This document shows, piece after piece, positions 53,235 to 61,940 of a DNA stretch of 64,000 nt. The translations under genes and the position numbers were made by a program. Within the stretch, counting starts at the first letter, position 1, and each line of letters starts with the position of its first letter. The notes under the pieces are model-generated. The model made no database searches. It had not been told where the DNA came from and saw only the letters and a program-made list of their open reading frames with translations. The DNA is from SABI01 sp963676605 (GTDB taxonomy: Bacteria; Spirochaetota; Spirochaetia; Sphaerochaetales; Sphaerochaetaceae): positions 1 through 64,000 of the forward strand of contig CAXXSP010000047.1 of the NCBI GenBank assembly GCA_963676605.2, given 5' to 3'.

Positions 53235-53531
53235 ATGAATTTAGAAATCAAAGGCGTCCACTACAATGTGAGCGACACAACCAGGGAATTTTTCGACAAG
53301 AAGCTTCAGAAGCTGTCCTTCGCCGAAAAATACATTCATGATCTGACAATCACCGTGAATAAGGAACACGTCGGCCAGGGGTACCACCTCGAAGCCAAGG
53401 TTCACTTTTCCTGGGGACCGGTCAAGATGGTGAACACCGAGTGTTACGAGTTGTACGAAGGGATTGAACTCCTGGTCGACAAACTCGATGCTCTCGCTCG
53501 AAAGGAGAAAGGAAAAATTCAGGAACATTGA
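53235..53531 (+). CDS. hpf: Ribosome hibernation promoting factor, short form
   Basis: 98 residues, short HPF/YfiA fold (NLEIKGVHYNVSDTTREFF in parts; VHFSWGPVKMVNTECYELYEGIELLVDKLDAL in parts). Binds the 30S subunit in stationary phase. Start at 53235, with AAGGAGG upstream. The gap from rpoN has TATAAT at 53211-53216 but no matching -35. A strong terminator follows. Confidence 0.92.
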   Translation: MNLEIKGVHYNVSDTTREFFDKKLQKLSFAEKYIHDLTITVNKEHVGQGYHLEAKVHFSWGPVKMVNTECYELYEGIELLVDKLDALARKEKGKIQEH

Positions 53532-53548
53532 TAAATAATCGGTGATTC

Positions 53549-53576
53549 AAGCCCCGGAACTCCCGGGGCTTCTTTG
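53549..53576 (+). terminator. Terminator after hpf
   Basis: AAGCCCCGG, a 5-base loop, CCGGGGCTT, then CTTTG. Stem of 9 perfect pairs. It separates lptC-rpoN-hpf from the hprK unit. Confidence 0.85.
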
Positions 53577-53649
53577 TACCCTGATGATCAGAATCGTTCC
53601 TTGTCCCCTTACCTGTGTTATACTTTGATAGAAAAACAGGAGGTGAAAC

Positions 53650-54155
53650 ATGGAAACACATCTACCGGTTATAGACCTTTCCAACAGCCCAACCGGCTGC
53701 TGTCCCCTCTTTGACCCCGCTCCGTGGGATGATAAGGAGTTCTCCTTTGCGGAACTCACCTTCATCGTCGTTGTGACGAAAAGCTTCTTCTACATGCCCC
53801 TCAATATGGGAAAGATGATGAGTGCCTCACAGAAAGCGATCCAGGAGGCAGGGGCGGAATCAACTGAACGATATCTGATGCTCTCCGAGGATATCTCGAA
53901 ATGGAAGGCTCACCACTATATGCTCGTTACGAAGGAGGTCCGGGTTATCGGACGGAAAAGGTAGAAGGGATCTGGTATGCCAAGGCCTTCGACGGCCCCT
54001 TCAGCAGGATGGGAACGTGGATGAAGGAGCTCGAAAGCGCCGTCAGGGAGAGAGGAAAGAGTGCGAAGAGATATCTCGCCTTCTATACAACCTGTCCCCG
54101 ATGTGCGAAAGTATACGGACATAATCACGTTATCCTGTTCGCCCGGATAGACTGA
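53650..54155 (+). pseudogene. Small hydrolase-like protein, split by a one-base frame change
   Basis: Two overlapping frames make one protein. The first, from 53650 (AGGAGG upstream), covers DLSNSPTGCCPLFDPAPWDDKEF and MPLNMGKMMSASQKAIQEAG in parts, then KAHHYMLVTKEV and a premature stop at about 53962. The next frame continues from near 53940 with PGYRTEKVEGIWYAKAFDGPF in parts, then YTTCPRCAKVYGHNHVILFAR. The join needs one extra base in GGTCCGG (about 53938-53944). It resembles a family of about 165-residue conserved proteins with a Cys-x-x-Cys near the end, annotated only as hydrolase-like. Function unknown. Confidence 0.75.
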
Positions 54156-54216
54156 CTTCAGCGTGTCACCAAGAATGAACAGAGAAAGAAATTTCCCCAA
54201 CTCCTGAAAAAACCAC

Positions 54217-54258
54217 TTAACAAACATGGAGTTGTTCCCGTATGATATAGTCATACGG
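54217..54258 (+). promoter_or_regulatory. Promoter and palindrome before hprK
   Basis: TTAACA (54217-54222), an 18-base spacer, TATGAT (54241-54246). CCGTATGA-tatag-TCATACGG (54238-54258) is a perfect 8+5+8 palindrome across the -10, ending just before the AAGGAGG ribosome site. It could be an operator or a leader hairpin. Confidence 0.6.
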
Positions 54259-54273
54259 AAAGGAGGAGCGGCT

Positions 54274-55254
54274 ATGGCAGGATTTTCAATTCTTGATCTT
54301 CTCGACATGGATCTGAAAGAACATAATCATCTCCAACTCTCCTGCATCGCAGGTAGGAGCGGACTTTCGCGCACCCTTGTGACAAGCAAGATCAGCCGTC
54401 CCGGGCTTCCCCTCAGTGGCTATTTCGAGGAATTCTCTCACGAGAGTATCCAGCTGTTCGGACGTGGAGAGATCCACTATATCGAGATGCTCGAGAAGAA
54501 CAACAATCTCAAGACCGTGGAAAAACTGTTCAGCTACCCCATCCCCACCTGCATCTTCTGTGACGGGTTCACCCCTTCAGCACAGATCCTTGAGATCGTG
54601 GAACGGTCAGGCTGCTCCGTCCTTCAGACCTCTCTCGACTCTGCAGATTTCTCACGAGGTCTCATCCAGATGCTTGATGAGGTCTTTGCAGAGACCATCA
54701 CGATCCACGGAGTTCTTGTGGAAGTCTACGGTATCGGAGTTCTGATCACCGGTGACAGCGGAGTTGGAAAGAGCGAAACCGCCCTTGAACTCATTGACCG
54801 CGGACACCGTCTCATCTCGGATGATACAGTGAAACTGAGAAATATCAGCGACACCTTCCTTATCGGAAGCGGGGAGAATCCCTCCCTTGCCCACCACATG
54901 GAGATCAGAGGCCTCGGAATCCTGAACCTCGCGAACCTCTTCGGTGTCGGCTCGATCCGTGACAAGAAACAGGTGCAGCTCCTTGCCCACCTTGAGGAGT
55001 GGGATTCCTCCAAATCCTATGAGAGAGTCGGAGAAGAGATAACCGAGAACCTTCTCGGCATCGAAATTCCAAAGCTCGTCCTCCCGGTCAAGCCGGGAAG
55101 AAACGTCCCGATCATCATCGAGACTGCGGCTCGTAACGAAAGACTGAAAAAACTCGGATACTACTCTGCAAAGGAATTTGATCAGAGTGTCCTGAAATGG
55201 CTTGAAAGTGAATCGGCCAGAAATCTGTATTACAACAACGAGGAGACTTTCTGA
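54274..55254 (+). CDS. hprK: HPr kinase/phosphorylase
   Basis: 326 residues. P-loop GDSGVGKSE at 160-168 with Lys166, preceded by the conserved His145 region, and the HprK signature HHMEIRGLGILN. It phosphorylates and dephosphorylates Ser46 of HPr according to carbon status. Start at 54274, with AAGGAGG upstream; 54226 lies before the promoter. Its stop is 2 bases from the ptsH start, so enzyme and target are made together. Confidence 0.96.
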   Translation: MAGFSILDLLDMDLKEHNHLQLSCIAGRSGLSRTLVTSKISRPGLPLSGYFEEFSHESIQLFGRGEIHYIEMLEKNNNLKTVEKLFSYPIPTCIFCDGFTPSAQILEIVERSGCSVLQTSLDSADFSRGLIQMLDEVFAETITIHGVLVEVYGIGVLITGDSGVGKSETALELIDRGHRLISDDTVKLRNISDTFLIGSGENPSLAHHMEIRGLGILNLANLFGVGSIRDKKQVQLLAHLEEWDSSKSYERVGEEITENLLGIEIPKLVLPVKPGRNVPIIIETAARNERLKKLGYYSAKEFDQSVLKWLESESARNLYYNNEETF

Positions 55255-55256
55255 TC

Positions 55257-55520
55257 ATGGTAGAAAGAGAAGTCGAAGTATTGAACAGAGCGGGTATACA
55301 TGCCCGTCCGGCAGCCCTTATCGTGAAGGTTGCGAACTCATTTTCATCTCAGCTGTTCATGGAGAAAGACAAGATGAAGATCAACGGGAAGTCCATCATG
55401 GGTATCATCACCCTTGGGGCAGCCTACAAATCGAAGATAACCATCTCCACTGACGGCCCCGATGAAGCGGAGGCTGCCGATGCAATCGAGCAGCTGTTTC
55501 TTAACAGATTCGAGGAATAG
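55257..55520 (+). CDS. ptsH: Phosphocarrier protein HPr
   Basis: 87 residues. Active-site His15 (NRAGIHARPAA) and regulatory Ser46 (NGKSIMGI) are both present, so it can be phosphorylated by Enzyme I and by HprK. No ptsI or sugar permease is in the window; spirochaetes often keep HprK and HPr for regulation without a full sugar PTS. Confidence 0.97.
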   Translation: MVEREVEVLNRAGIHARPAALIVKVANSFSSQLFMEKDKMKINGKSIMGIITLGAAYKSKITISTDGPDEAEAADAIEQLFLNRFEE

Positions 55521-55529
55521 GAGGGAGAC

Positions 55530-56144
55530 GTGAGAGAGTTGACAGAGCGACAGAAGGAAGTTCTCAATTTCATCAAGGAGTATATAGAGGATCACTCGTA
55601 CTCCCCTTCTGTGCGTGACATCGCAGGCAGATTCGGGATTACCGTCAAGGCGGCTCATGACCACCTGAAGGCACTTGAAAGAAAGGGAGCAACACACTCA
55701 GCGAGCGGCATCTCCCGGTCTACCGGCATCGTCGGCTACTCAACATCTTCCTCGGTAGAGACTATCTCTATCCCCGTCCTCGGTTCAACTGCGGCAGGGG
55801 CTCCTATTCTCTCAGAAGAGAATAAGGAGTATGACCTCCACATCCCATCAAAGATGCTCTCGACACACGGCGAGTTTTTTGCTCTCCATGTTGAGGGTGA
55901 CAGTATGATGGATGCTGGAATCATGGACGGAGATCTTGCCATCATCAAGAGCGGCTCCCAGGCAAACAACGGCGAGATCGTCGTTGCCAGGGTCGGTGAA
56001 GAGAAGGGAGTAACCATGAAACGCTATTTCCTCACATCCCATGCCGTCGAACTCCGTCCGGAGAATTCAAAGTACGGGTCGATCTTCTCACGTGATGTCA
56101 CCGTCCTCGGACGCCTCCAGCTTATCATTCGGGACTATGAATAA
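55530..56144 (+). CDS. lexA: LexA SOS repressor
   Basis: 204 residues, GTG start with GGAGG upstream. N-terminal winged helix (SPSVRDIAGRFGITVKAAHDHLKAL in parts), self-cleavage site Ala89-Gly90 (STAAGAPIL), catalytic Ser125 (GDSMMDAGI) and Lys164 (VTMKRYF). The recognition helix (TVKAAHDHLK) differs from E. coli (SPNAAEEHLK), so its operator may differ. It follows ptsH by 9 bases and overlaps holA by 8. Confidence 0.96.
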   Translation: MRELTERQKEVLNFIKEYIEDHSYSPSVRDIAGRFGITVKAAHDHLKALERKGATHSASGISRSTGIVGYSTSSSVETISIPVLGSTAAGAPILSEENKEYDLHIPSKMLSTHGEFFALHVEGDSMMDAGIMDGDLAIIKSGSQANNGEIVVARVGEEKGVTMKRYFLTSHAVELRPENSKYGSIFSRDVTVLGRLQLIIRDYE

Positions 56145-57186
56145 TATCTACCCGGTCTATGCACTTACCGGACCCGAGTCCGGTGACAAGAGTGCATTTC
56201 TCAAAGAGATCAGAGCCGCGATCACACAGAAAAACGGAAGCGCCCCCGACGTTCACCGCTTTTATCAGTTTGAAACACTGAACGGTGAAATGTTCGAAGC
56301 TCTCCAGAACAACTCCCTGTTCAGTGATCATGCCCTTGTCATCCTCAGCCAGCTTGAAAACGCTCCACAGCATCTGGTCAACTCAATCGTGGAATACTGC
56401 AAGAATCCTTCCTCAGCATCAACACTTGTTCTGATCTCACAGGAATTCCGCCTCCCGAGAAAGCTTGATACCGTCATAGAGAAGGACGCAAAGAAGATCT
56501 TCTATGAGATGTTCGACTCCAGAAAACCGCAGTGGGTACGGCAGGCCTGCTCCTCCCTCAATCTCTCGATAGACGAAGAGGCTGTCACCCTCCTGCTTGA
56601 CCTTGTCGCGAACGATACGGCAATCCTCAGATCCACGATCATGACCCTCGGGCAGTTCCTCTCCCGCGAGGGAAAATCTCATATCACCGAAGCCGACATA
56701 GAATCGTATATTCAGCATACACGGAGCGAGAGTGTCTTCTCTCTCTTCGAGTCAATAGCCACTCATACCTACCAGCATACCATGAAAACGCTCAACGCTC
56801 TCCTTGCGGAGGAATCGGGCGGAGGCATCGCGATCGTATCGATCCTCCTGTGGATATTCAGGCGTCTCACCTCTATTCAGGAAAACAGGGAAGACGGCGC
56901 ATCGTGGGAAGAGAGTGCAAAGAATGCCAGAGTGAATGGAAAGAAGACTCCTATCACCCGGAAGAAAGATCACGAGATCTACCGGCAGGCGGCCAAGCGC
57001 TACTCACTCGCTGAATGCAAGAAGATTATTGTTCTGCTCAGTGAATATGATATCTCCATCAGAGAAAACCCGAACGAACTGGAGCAGACGCTTCTCGAGC
57101 TCCTTATCTCAACCATATACCTTCATAAGGGAGCGAAGACAGAGATGGCGGCCTTTCTCGATATCGCTACAGATGCAGTGTTCTGA
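56137..57186 (+). CDS. holA: DNA polymerase III delta subunit
   Basis: 349 residues, normal HolA length. Delta-subunit features: YALTGPESGDKSAFLKEI, SLFSDHALVILSQLENAP, KKIFYEMFDSRKPQWVRQ, LVANDTAILRSTIMTLGQFL and a helical collar domain. Opens the sliding clamp. Start at 56137 inside the lexA stop region (8-base overlap). Its last 20 bases overlap the end of uvrC on the other strand. Confidence 0.87.
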   Translation: MNNIYPVYALTGPESGDKSAFLKEIRAAITQKNGSAPDVHRFYQFETLNGEMFEALQNNSLFSDHALVILSQLENAPQHLVNSIVEYCKNPSSASTLVLISQEFRLPRKLDTVIEKDAKKIFYEMFDSRKPQWVRQACSSLNLSIDEEAVTLLLDLVANDTAILRSTIMTLGQFLSREGKSHITEADIESYIQHTRSESVFSLFESIATHTYQHTMKTLNALLAEESGGGIAIVSILLWIFRRLTSIQENREDGASWEESAKNARVNGKKTPITRKKDHEIYRQAAKRYSLAECKKIIVLLSEYDISIRENPNELEQTLLELLISTIYLHKGAKTEMAAFLDIATDAVF

Positions 57187-58945
57187 GCAGACGCTGCGCA
57201 ACATCCAGTGGCACCTGCGCCTCCCGTGCTATATCCTCAGCTGAAGAAGAAAGAATATCCTCAAGTGTACCGAACGTACTCATAAGACGCTTCGAACGTG
57301 CTCCTCCGATACCCGGAATTGATTCCAGGAGAGAGAAGGATGCCTCTTTTGAGCGCTGGGACTGGTTAAGAGAAGTGGCGAAACGGTGAGTCTCGTCACG
57401 TATGGCTATCAGCACCCTGAGTCCCGGAGAATCGAGAGGAAGAGAAAGAGCAGACCGTTCATCAGGAAAGTAGATCTCCTCTCTTTCCTTGGCAAGACCG
57501 ACAACCGGCAGGGTATCGAGTCCGAGGGCGACAAGAGCCTCTTTCGCCGTATTCACCTGCCCCTGCCCCCCATCTATCATGATGAGATTCGGCAGTTTCT
57601 TCTTCTCCCTCATCAGGCGGGAATAACGTCTCGTGACAGCCTCTCTTATGGCCCCGTAGTCGTCTATCTTCCCCTCCAGAGATCTGATATTGAACCGACG
57701 GTAGTTCTTCTTGTCGGGATGTCCATCAAGAAAACTGATCAGAGAGGCAACGGTGTACTTCCCGCTCAGCTGTGCGATATCGAACCCTTCGATCACCTTC
57801 GGGATCTCTTCGAGGTCAAGGACCTGCATCAGCTCCTCAAGGGCTTCCGGATTCTCCCTGCTCTTCAGTCTCTTCTCAACATCGCGCGAGGCATTCTCAC
57901 TGCTCATCCTGAGCACCCGGTAATGCTTGCCTTCGGTAGGAACGTGCACTTGAATGTCGAAATGAAGCTCCTTATTGACGAACGATCGGATCAGGTCACT
58001 GTCGACATCATGGGAGACAAAGATCATCTGGGGAAGATTCCCTCCCTCTGAATAATACTGCGTAAGGAAATGTATCAGCGTCTCGGTCTCATCCCCGAGC
58101 GTCTCCGCACGGTAGAGCGCCTTACCCATCAGAGCGCCATCCCTGATCTGAAGGATGGAGACTGTGGCAAGGTGCATTCTCATCTCGACGGCGAGGTAAT
58201 CACGGCTCTCGAACGAGAAATCCTGTACCTGCTGAACTCGCGAGACTGACTCGAGTGCCTGCAGGAGATCTCTCTGCTGGGCTGCCTTTTCGAAGTTCAG
58301 GTTCTTGGAAGCCTCCAGCATCTCCGCCTTCGTCGTCCGTATCAGTTCGTCATCAGAGCCTTCAAGGAAATCTATCACCTTTCTGATATATTCAGCATAG
58401 GTCTCCTTACTCACTTTCCCCGCACAGGGACCGCAGCACCGTCCGATATGGTAATAGAGACAGGGGGTTACCCGTTTTCTCAGGGGTGTCCCGCATTTTC
58501 TCAGGGGGAAGAGTTTCTCTATGAGATCAAGGTACCCTGTCAGGTTTTTCACATCGGGATAGGGGCCGAAGTAGCGTGAGCCGTCCTGAATGACACGCCG
58601 TGTCTTGAAGACCTTGGGGAAGTCCTCGTTCGTAATGCGTATCAAGGGGTAGCTCTTTCCGTCCTTCAGGTCGATATTATAGTGAGGGCGGTACTTCTTG
58701 ATCAGGTTGTTCTCGAGTACGAGCGCCTCGTACTCGTTCCCCGTCAGGATATAGTCGATCGATACGATCTTGGTCACAAGAAAGCTCGTCTTGATATCCT
58801 TTCCCGAAAGAAAATAGCTCGTCACACGGTTTCTCAGGTCCTTTGCTTTCCCTACGTAGACCACCTTCTCTCCCGCGTCTTTCATAATATAGACGCCGGG
58901 TGCGTGGGGGAGATTCTTCGCCTGTTCCTTCGGTGAGAGTTCCAT
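57167..58945 (-). CDS. uvrC: UvrABC excision nuclease subunit C
   Basis: 592 residues, the usual UvrC length. GIY-YIG nuclease (about 8-92; PGVYIMKDAGEKVVYVGKAKDLRNRV in parts), a UVR motif (about 195-230; LNFEKAAQQRDLL), an RNase H-like nuclease domain (DGGQGQVNTA) and C-terminal helix-hairpin-helix repeats (LLESIPGIGGARSKRL). Start at 58945 has AGGA about 9 bases upstream; 58975 is not needed. Convergent with holA (20-base overlap) and divergent from the SplB-like gene. Confidence 0.96.
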   Translation of the reverse strand: MELSPKEQAKNLPHAPGVYIMKDAGEKVVYVGKAKDLRNRVTSYFLSGKDIKTSFLVTKIVSIDYILTGNEYEALVLENNLIKKYRPHYNIDLKDGKSYPLIRITNEDFPKVFKTRRVIQDGSRYFGPYPDVKNLTGYLDLIEKLFPLRKCGTPLRKRVTPCLYYHIGRCCGPCAGKVSKETYAEYIRKVIDFLEGSDDELIRTTKAEMLEASKNLNFEKAAQQRDLLQALESVSRVQQVQDFSFESRDYLAVEMRMHLATVSILQIRDGALMGKALYRAETLGDETETLIHFLTQYYSEGGNLPQMIFVSHDVDSDLIRSFVNKELHFDIQVHVPTEGKHYRVLRMSSENASRDVEKRLKSRENPEALEELMQVLDLEEIPKVIEGFDIAQLSGKYTVASLISFLDGHPDKKNYRRFNIRSLEGKIDDYGAIREAVTRRYSRLMREKKKLPNLIMIDGGQGQVNTAKEALVALGLDTLPVVGLAKEREEIYFPDERSALSLPLDSPGLRVLIAIRDETHRFATSLNQSQRSKEASFSLLESIPGIGGARSKRLMSTFGTLEDILSSSAEDIAREAQVPLDVAQRLLRTLHL

Positions 58946-58976
58946 CTGGAAATATCCTACCTTTCCTCTCCTCAAA

Positions 58977-59005
58977 TTGCAATACGAGCGTTATTTCTAT
59001 ACACT
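58977..59005 (+). promoter_or_regulatory. Promoter of the SplB-like gene
   Basis: TTGCAA (58977-58982), a 17-base spacer, TACACT (59000-59005). The ATG at 59012 is 6 bases after the -10 (leaderless); the ATG at 59048 would have a 36-base leader and AGGAA 10 bases upstream. Confidence 0.45.
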
Positions 59006-59011
59006 GACGTC

Positions 59012-60298
59012 ATGGATACCCTCCCTCCGGAACAGGAATTTCCCCTCATGGAACGACTCTCCAGGCGCTCCCGCGATTTTCTCATTGCAGAGTTCTCTCA
59101 TCAGAGGTTCTCCTTTCAGCAGCGGAAACAGATCGTGGAGCATGCGGTCGATCTCGAGCTATGGCAGGAAGAAACGATAGAAGATCTCTGGGATTACCTG
59201 CCCTCCTCTCCTCTGAAGGGAAAGCAGTATGCGAGGGCGTTCTGCCATGCACTCAATGAGAAGATGGAAGAAAGAAGAAGGCGGGGGACACTTTATTCCC
59301 AGAAAACTTCTCCGGTTCATACACGCTCGGGAGAGAAGCATATCCTGGAAGAGGGGGCTGTCACCCTCCTGGGGAGCTGCCCGTGTCCTCCGGAAGGTGA
59401 ACTGACACGCTGCTGCAACCTGCTTACTCTGGACGTGGTGAGACAGTGCGGGTTCGGCTGCTCCTACTGCTCGATCCAGTCCTTCTACACAGGAGGTGAG
59501 ATCCTCTTCACACAAGACCTTTCTGAAAGATTGAAGACCCTTCAGCTTCCTGAAGGGACCTGGCATATCGGAACGGGGCAGTCGAGCGATTCCCTCATGT
59601 GGGGGAACGAGCACGGTCTCCTTGACGCCCTGACCTCCTTTGCTCTCGCTCATCCTCAGATTGTCATCGAGCTCAAGACAAAGTCGGCACGGACCGACTG
59701 GCTTGCCACCCACCGCCTGCCGGAGAATGTCGTGATCACCTTTTCGCTGAATCCTCAGACGGTGATCGACCATGAAGAACATGGAACAGCCTCCCTTGAA
59801 GCCAGGCTGTCGGCAGCCTGCCGAGCGAGAGATGCGGGGTATCCCGTGGGATTCCATTTCCACCCCATGATTCATATTGATGGCTGGAAAGAAGAATATA
59901 AAGGAGTAATTGAACGTCTTACCACCCTTTTCAGACCATCGCAGGTCATGATGATCTCTTTCGGGACGCTTGCGTTCACACGACCTGTCATGAAGAAGAT
60001 GAGAACTGAAGGACCACCGTCAAAGGTTCTTCAGATGCCGCTCACCCTATTCGCCGGGAAATATACCTATCCGTTTGAGATTAAGAAAGAGATGTTCGCT
60101 CATGCCTACTCATCCTTCCCGACTTCGTGGAAGACCGGGGAGAGCACTCCCTTCTTCTACCTGTGCATGGAAGACCCTCTTCTCTGGCAGCCGGTATTCG
60201 GCTGCAGCTATGAGAACAATGAGGCCTTTGAACAGGCAATGAAAGCTTCGTATCAGAAGACGATCAGGGAGCGACGGGGAAGGAGACAGAATCTGTAG
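59012..60298 (+). CDS. Spore photoproduct lyase-like radical SAM protein
   Basis: 428 residues. The radical SAM cluster motif is CGFGCSYC (Cys146, Cys150, Cys153; C-x3-C-x2-C, the SplB spacing). An N-terminal region of about 140 residues precedes it, longer than in classic SplB. SPL breaks the spore thymine dimer, and its hydrogen-donor Cys141 lies in a C-T-S-D motif about 43 residues after the cluster. Here the aligned text is GTGQSSDSLMWG: Gln replaces the Cys. So the chemistry is probably not that of classic SPL. Divergent from uvrC, close to lexA. Start could also be 59048. Confidence 0.72.
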   Translation: MDTLPPEQEFPLMERLSRRSRDFLIAEFSHQRFSFQQRKQIVEHAVDLELWQEETIEDLWDYLPSSPLKGKQYARAFCHALNEKMEERRRRGTLYSQKTSPVHTRSGEKHILEEGAVTLLGSCPCPPEGELTRCCNLLTLDVVRQCGFGCSYCSIQSFYTGGEILFTQDLSERLKTLQLPEGTWHIGTGQSSDSLMWGNEHGLLDALTSFALAHPQIVIELKTKSARTDWLATHRLPENVVITFSLNPQTVIDHEEHGTASLEARLSAACRARDAGYPVGFHFHPMIHIDGWKEEYKGVIERLTTLFRPSQVMMISFGTLAFTRPVMKKMRTEGPPSKVLQMPLTLFAGKYTYPFEIKKEMFAHAYSSFPTSWKTGESTPFFYLCMEDPLLWQPVFGCSYENNEAFEQAMKASYQKTIRERRGRRQNL

Positions 60299-60304
60299 AA
60301 GGAG

Positions 60305-61129
60305 TTATTTCGAGAGCTTCCCTTCCAGGATCGAAGCCGCCCTGCCTTTCAGGGGATTCTCTTTTCCCTCGAGCATCTGACGAATCGCGTCAACCTCACT
60401 TCCCGACAGACTCACTCCATGCAGCTTGTGATTCTCGAACGCCTCTGCGGCGATGGGTACGACTTCCCTGATGATGGAGTAGATAGTTTCCGCGTAGGTT
60501 CTGATCTCCCACTGAGCATGGGCATCGAGACGGAGCGCGAGGAAATGAAGAAGGTTATGCAGGTCCATCTGCCAGTACCACTCGGTATAGAGGCTCAGGG
60601 GAAGATTAATACGGGCGACTTCGCGGGCGAGGTCGCTGTCAAGGAGTTCTTTATAGGTTGAGAAGGCTCTTTCCTGATCTTTCTTCAGGATCTCCTGAAT
60701 TTTCAGAGCAGTCGCCTCATCCATGGGATCCTCGTTCCGGCCCTGTTTGTTGTCGCTGCTCTGGGTATTCAGATGAACGAGTTCAGGCAGGTAGGCCTCA
60801 TCAGCCATGACAGAATACCGTCCGCTGATCTCATTCACACGACCGGTCCGGTGTCGGATCCACTGGCGTGCAACGAAGATGGGCATCTTGATGTGAAAGG
60901 TGAAGTTGACCTGTTCGAAAGGGCTGGTGTGGTCATTACGCAGAAGATAGTTGATCAATCCCTTGTCTTCCCGGTAGGTCTTCGTCCCGTCTCCGTAGCT
61001 GACTCTTGCTGACTGGACGATTCTCTCATCACTGCCGAGGTAGTCTACGAGTCTCACGAATCCCTTATCAAGTACGGGAAATTCCTTGTCGAGTATCTTC
61101 TCTGCTGATTCTACTATGCAATGGGCCAT
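60305..61129 (-). CDS. thyX: Flavin-dependent thymidylate synthase
   Basis: 274 residues, typical ThyX. The signature RHRTGRVNEISGRYS (92-106) is complete (consensus RHRxxSxNExSxRYS, with Arg at the first Ser position). Converts dUMP to dTMP using methylene-tetrahydrofolate and FAD. AAGGAG upstream of the ATG. Downstream of rsmE by 27 bases on the same strand. A thyA gene was not seen in this window. Confidence 0.97.
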   Translation of the reverse strand: MAHCIVESAEKILDKEFPVLDKGFVRLVDYLGSDERIVQSARVSYGDGTKTYREDKGLINYLLRNDHTSPFEQVNFTFHIKMPIFVARQWIRHRTGRVNEISGRYSVMADEAYLPELVHLNTQSSDNKQGRNEDPMDEATALKIQEILKKDQERAFSTYKELLDSDLAREVARINLPLSLYTEWYWQMDLHNLLHFLALRLDAHAQWEIRTYAETIYSIIREVVPIAAEAFENHKLHGVSLSGSEVDAIRQMLEGKENPLKGRAASILEGKLSK

Positions 61130-61156
61130 CTCTTCTCTCTCCTTCCACTCTGTCGT

Positions 61157-61864
61157 CTACAGTAAACCCATCCGTGAGAGCACGATCGAAACCGCGACCG
61201 GACAGGCTGTTTCAGTTCTGAGTATTCTATCTCCGATCGAGTGGGGAGTAAACGACTTCGAGAGGAGAAATTTCCTCTCCGCATCGGAAAACCCCCGCTC
61301 GGGGCCGATGGCAACGATAGCCGGCCCGTCAAAGATACATGCTGACAACGGTGTTGAGTCTATCACGTTATCGAGGAGGAGTCGATGAGCGTACTGTTCA
61401 AATGGAACCTTCTTCATATCCGTCACGATATGCACCTTCGGGATAGAGACATCCCCGGCGATCATGGCGCCATCGAGAAGGAACTCCTCATACTTTCTGT
61501 CCGTATAGATCTTCGCACTCTCATAGCTCTTCTCTGCCAACTCAGCGCGTGTGATGATCACCTCCCTCACTCCGAGCATCGTCGCTTCCCTCAGTATCCG
61601 CTTCATGCTGATGGGGCGGACCTGACCGACAAGTAGGGTTACCGGATGAAGAGGCAGTGCGTTCTTCTCTTTCTTATAGGTATAGTGGACTGCTCCGTCA
61701 GAGATCCTGTTCACGGTCGCAGTGCCCTGATGACCGTTCACTTCACCGAGGATGAAGGTATCTCCCTCAGAGAGGCGGAGCACCCGAATAATGTGCTGAG
61801 CTCTCCTGTCGTCAGAAGGAATAATTCCTGAGGAATGTACTGTTTCGAGAAGGACAATGTTCAT
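61157..61864 (-). CDS. rsmE: 16S rRNA (uracil1498-N3)-methyltransferase
   Basis: 235 residues. SPOUT-knot protein with N-terminal PUA-like domain (RAQHIIRVLRLSEGDTFIL in parts) and C-terminal SAM knot (AIGPERGFSDAERKFL; HSIGDRILRTETA). Methylates U1498 in the decoding region of 16S rRNA. No ribosome site is visible; a promoter with TATACT ends 8 bases before the ATG. First gene of rsmE-thyX. Confidence 0.93.
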   Translation of the reverse strand: MNIVLLETVHSSGIIPSDDRRAQHIIRVLRLSEGDTFILGEVNGHQGTATVNRISDGAVHYTYKKEKNALPLHPVTLLVGQVRPISMKRILREATMLGVREVIITRAELAEKSYESAKIYTDRKYEEFLLDGAMIAGDVSIPKVHIVTDMKKVPFEQYAHRLLLDNVIDSTPLSACIFDGPAIVAIGPERGFSDAERKFLLSKSFTPHSIGDRILRTETACPVAVSIVLSRMGLL

Positions 61865-61872
61865 TGGCGATA

Positions 61873-61901
61873 AGTATATGCTGTTGATATCGGTGTGTAA
61901 A
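61873..61901 (-). promoter_or_regulatory. Promoter of rsmE-thyX, leaderless layout
   Basis: On the minus strand TTTACA (61901-61896), a 17-base spacer, TATACT (61878-61873). The -10 is 8 bases before the rsmE ATG (61864), so the message should start within about two bases of the start codon. Confidence 0.6.
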
Positions 61902-61940
61902 CACGATATTATTGGACGACACAGAATTAAGGGGCGTACA

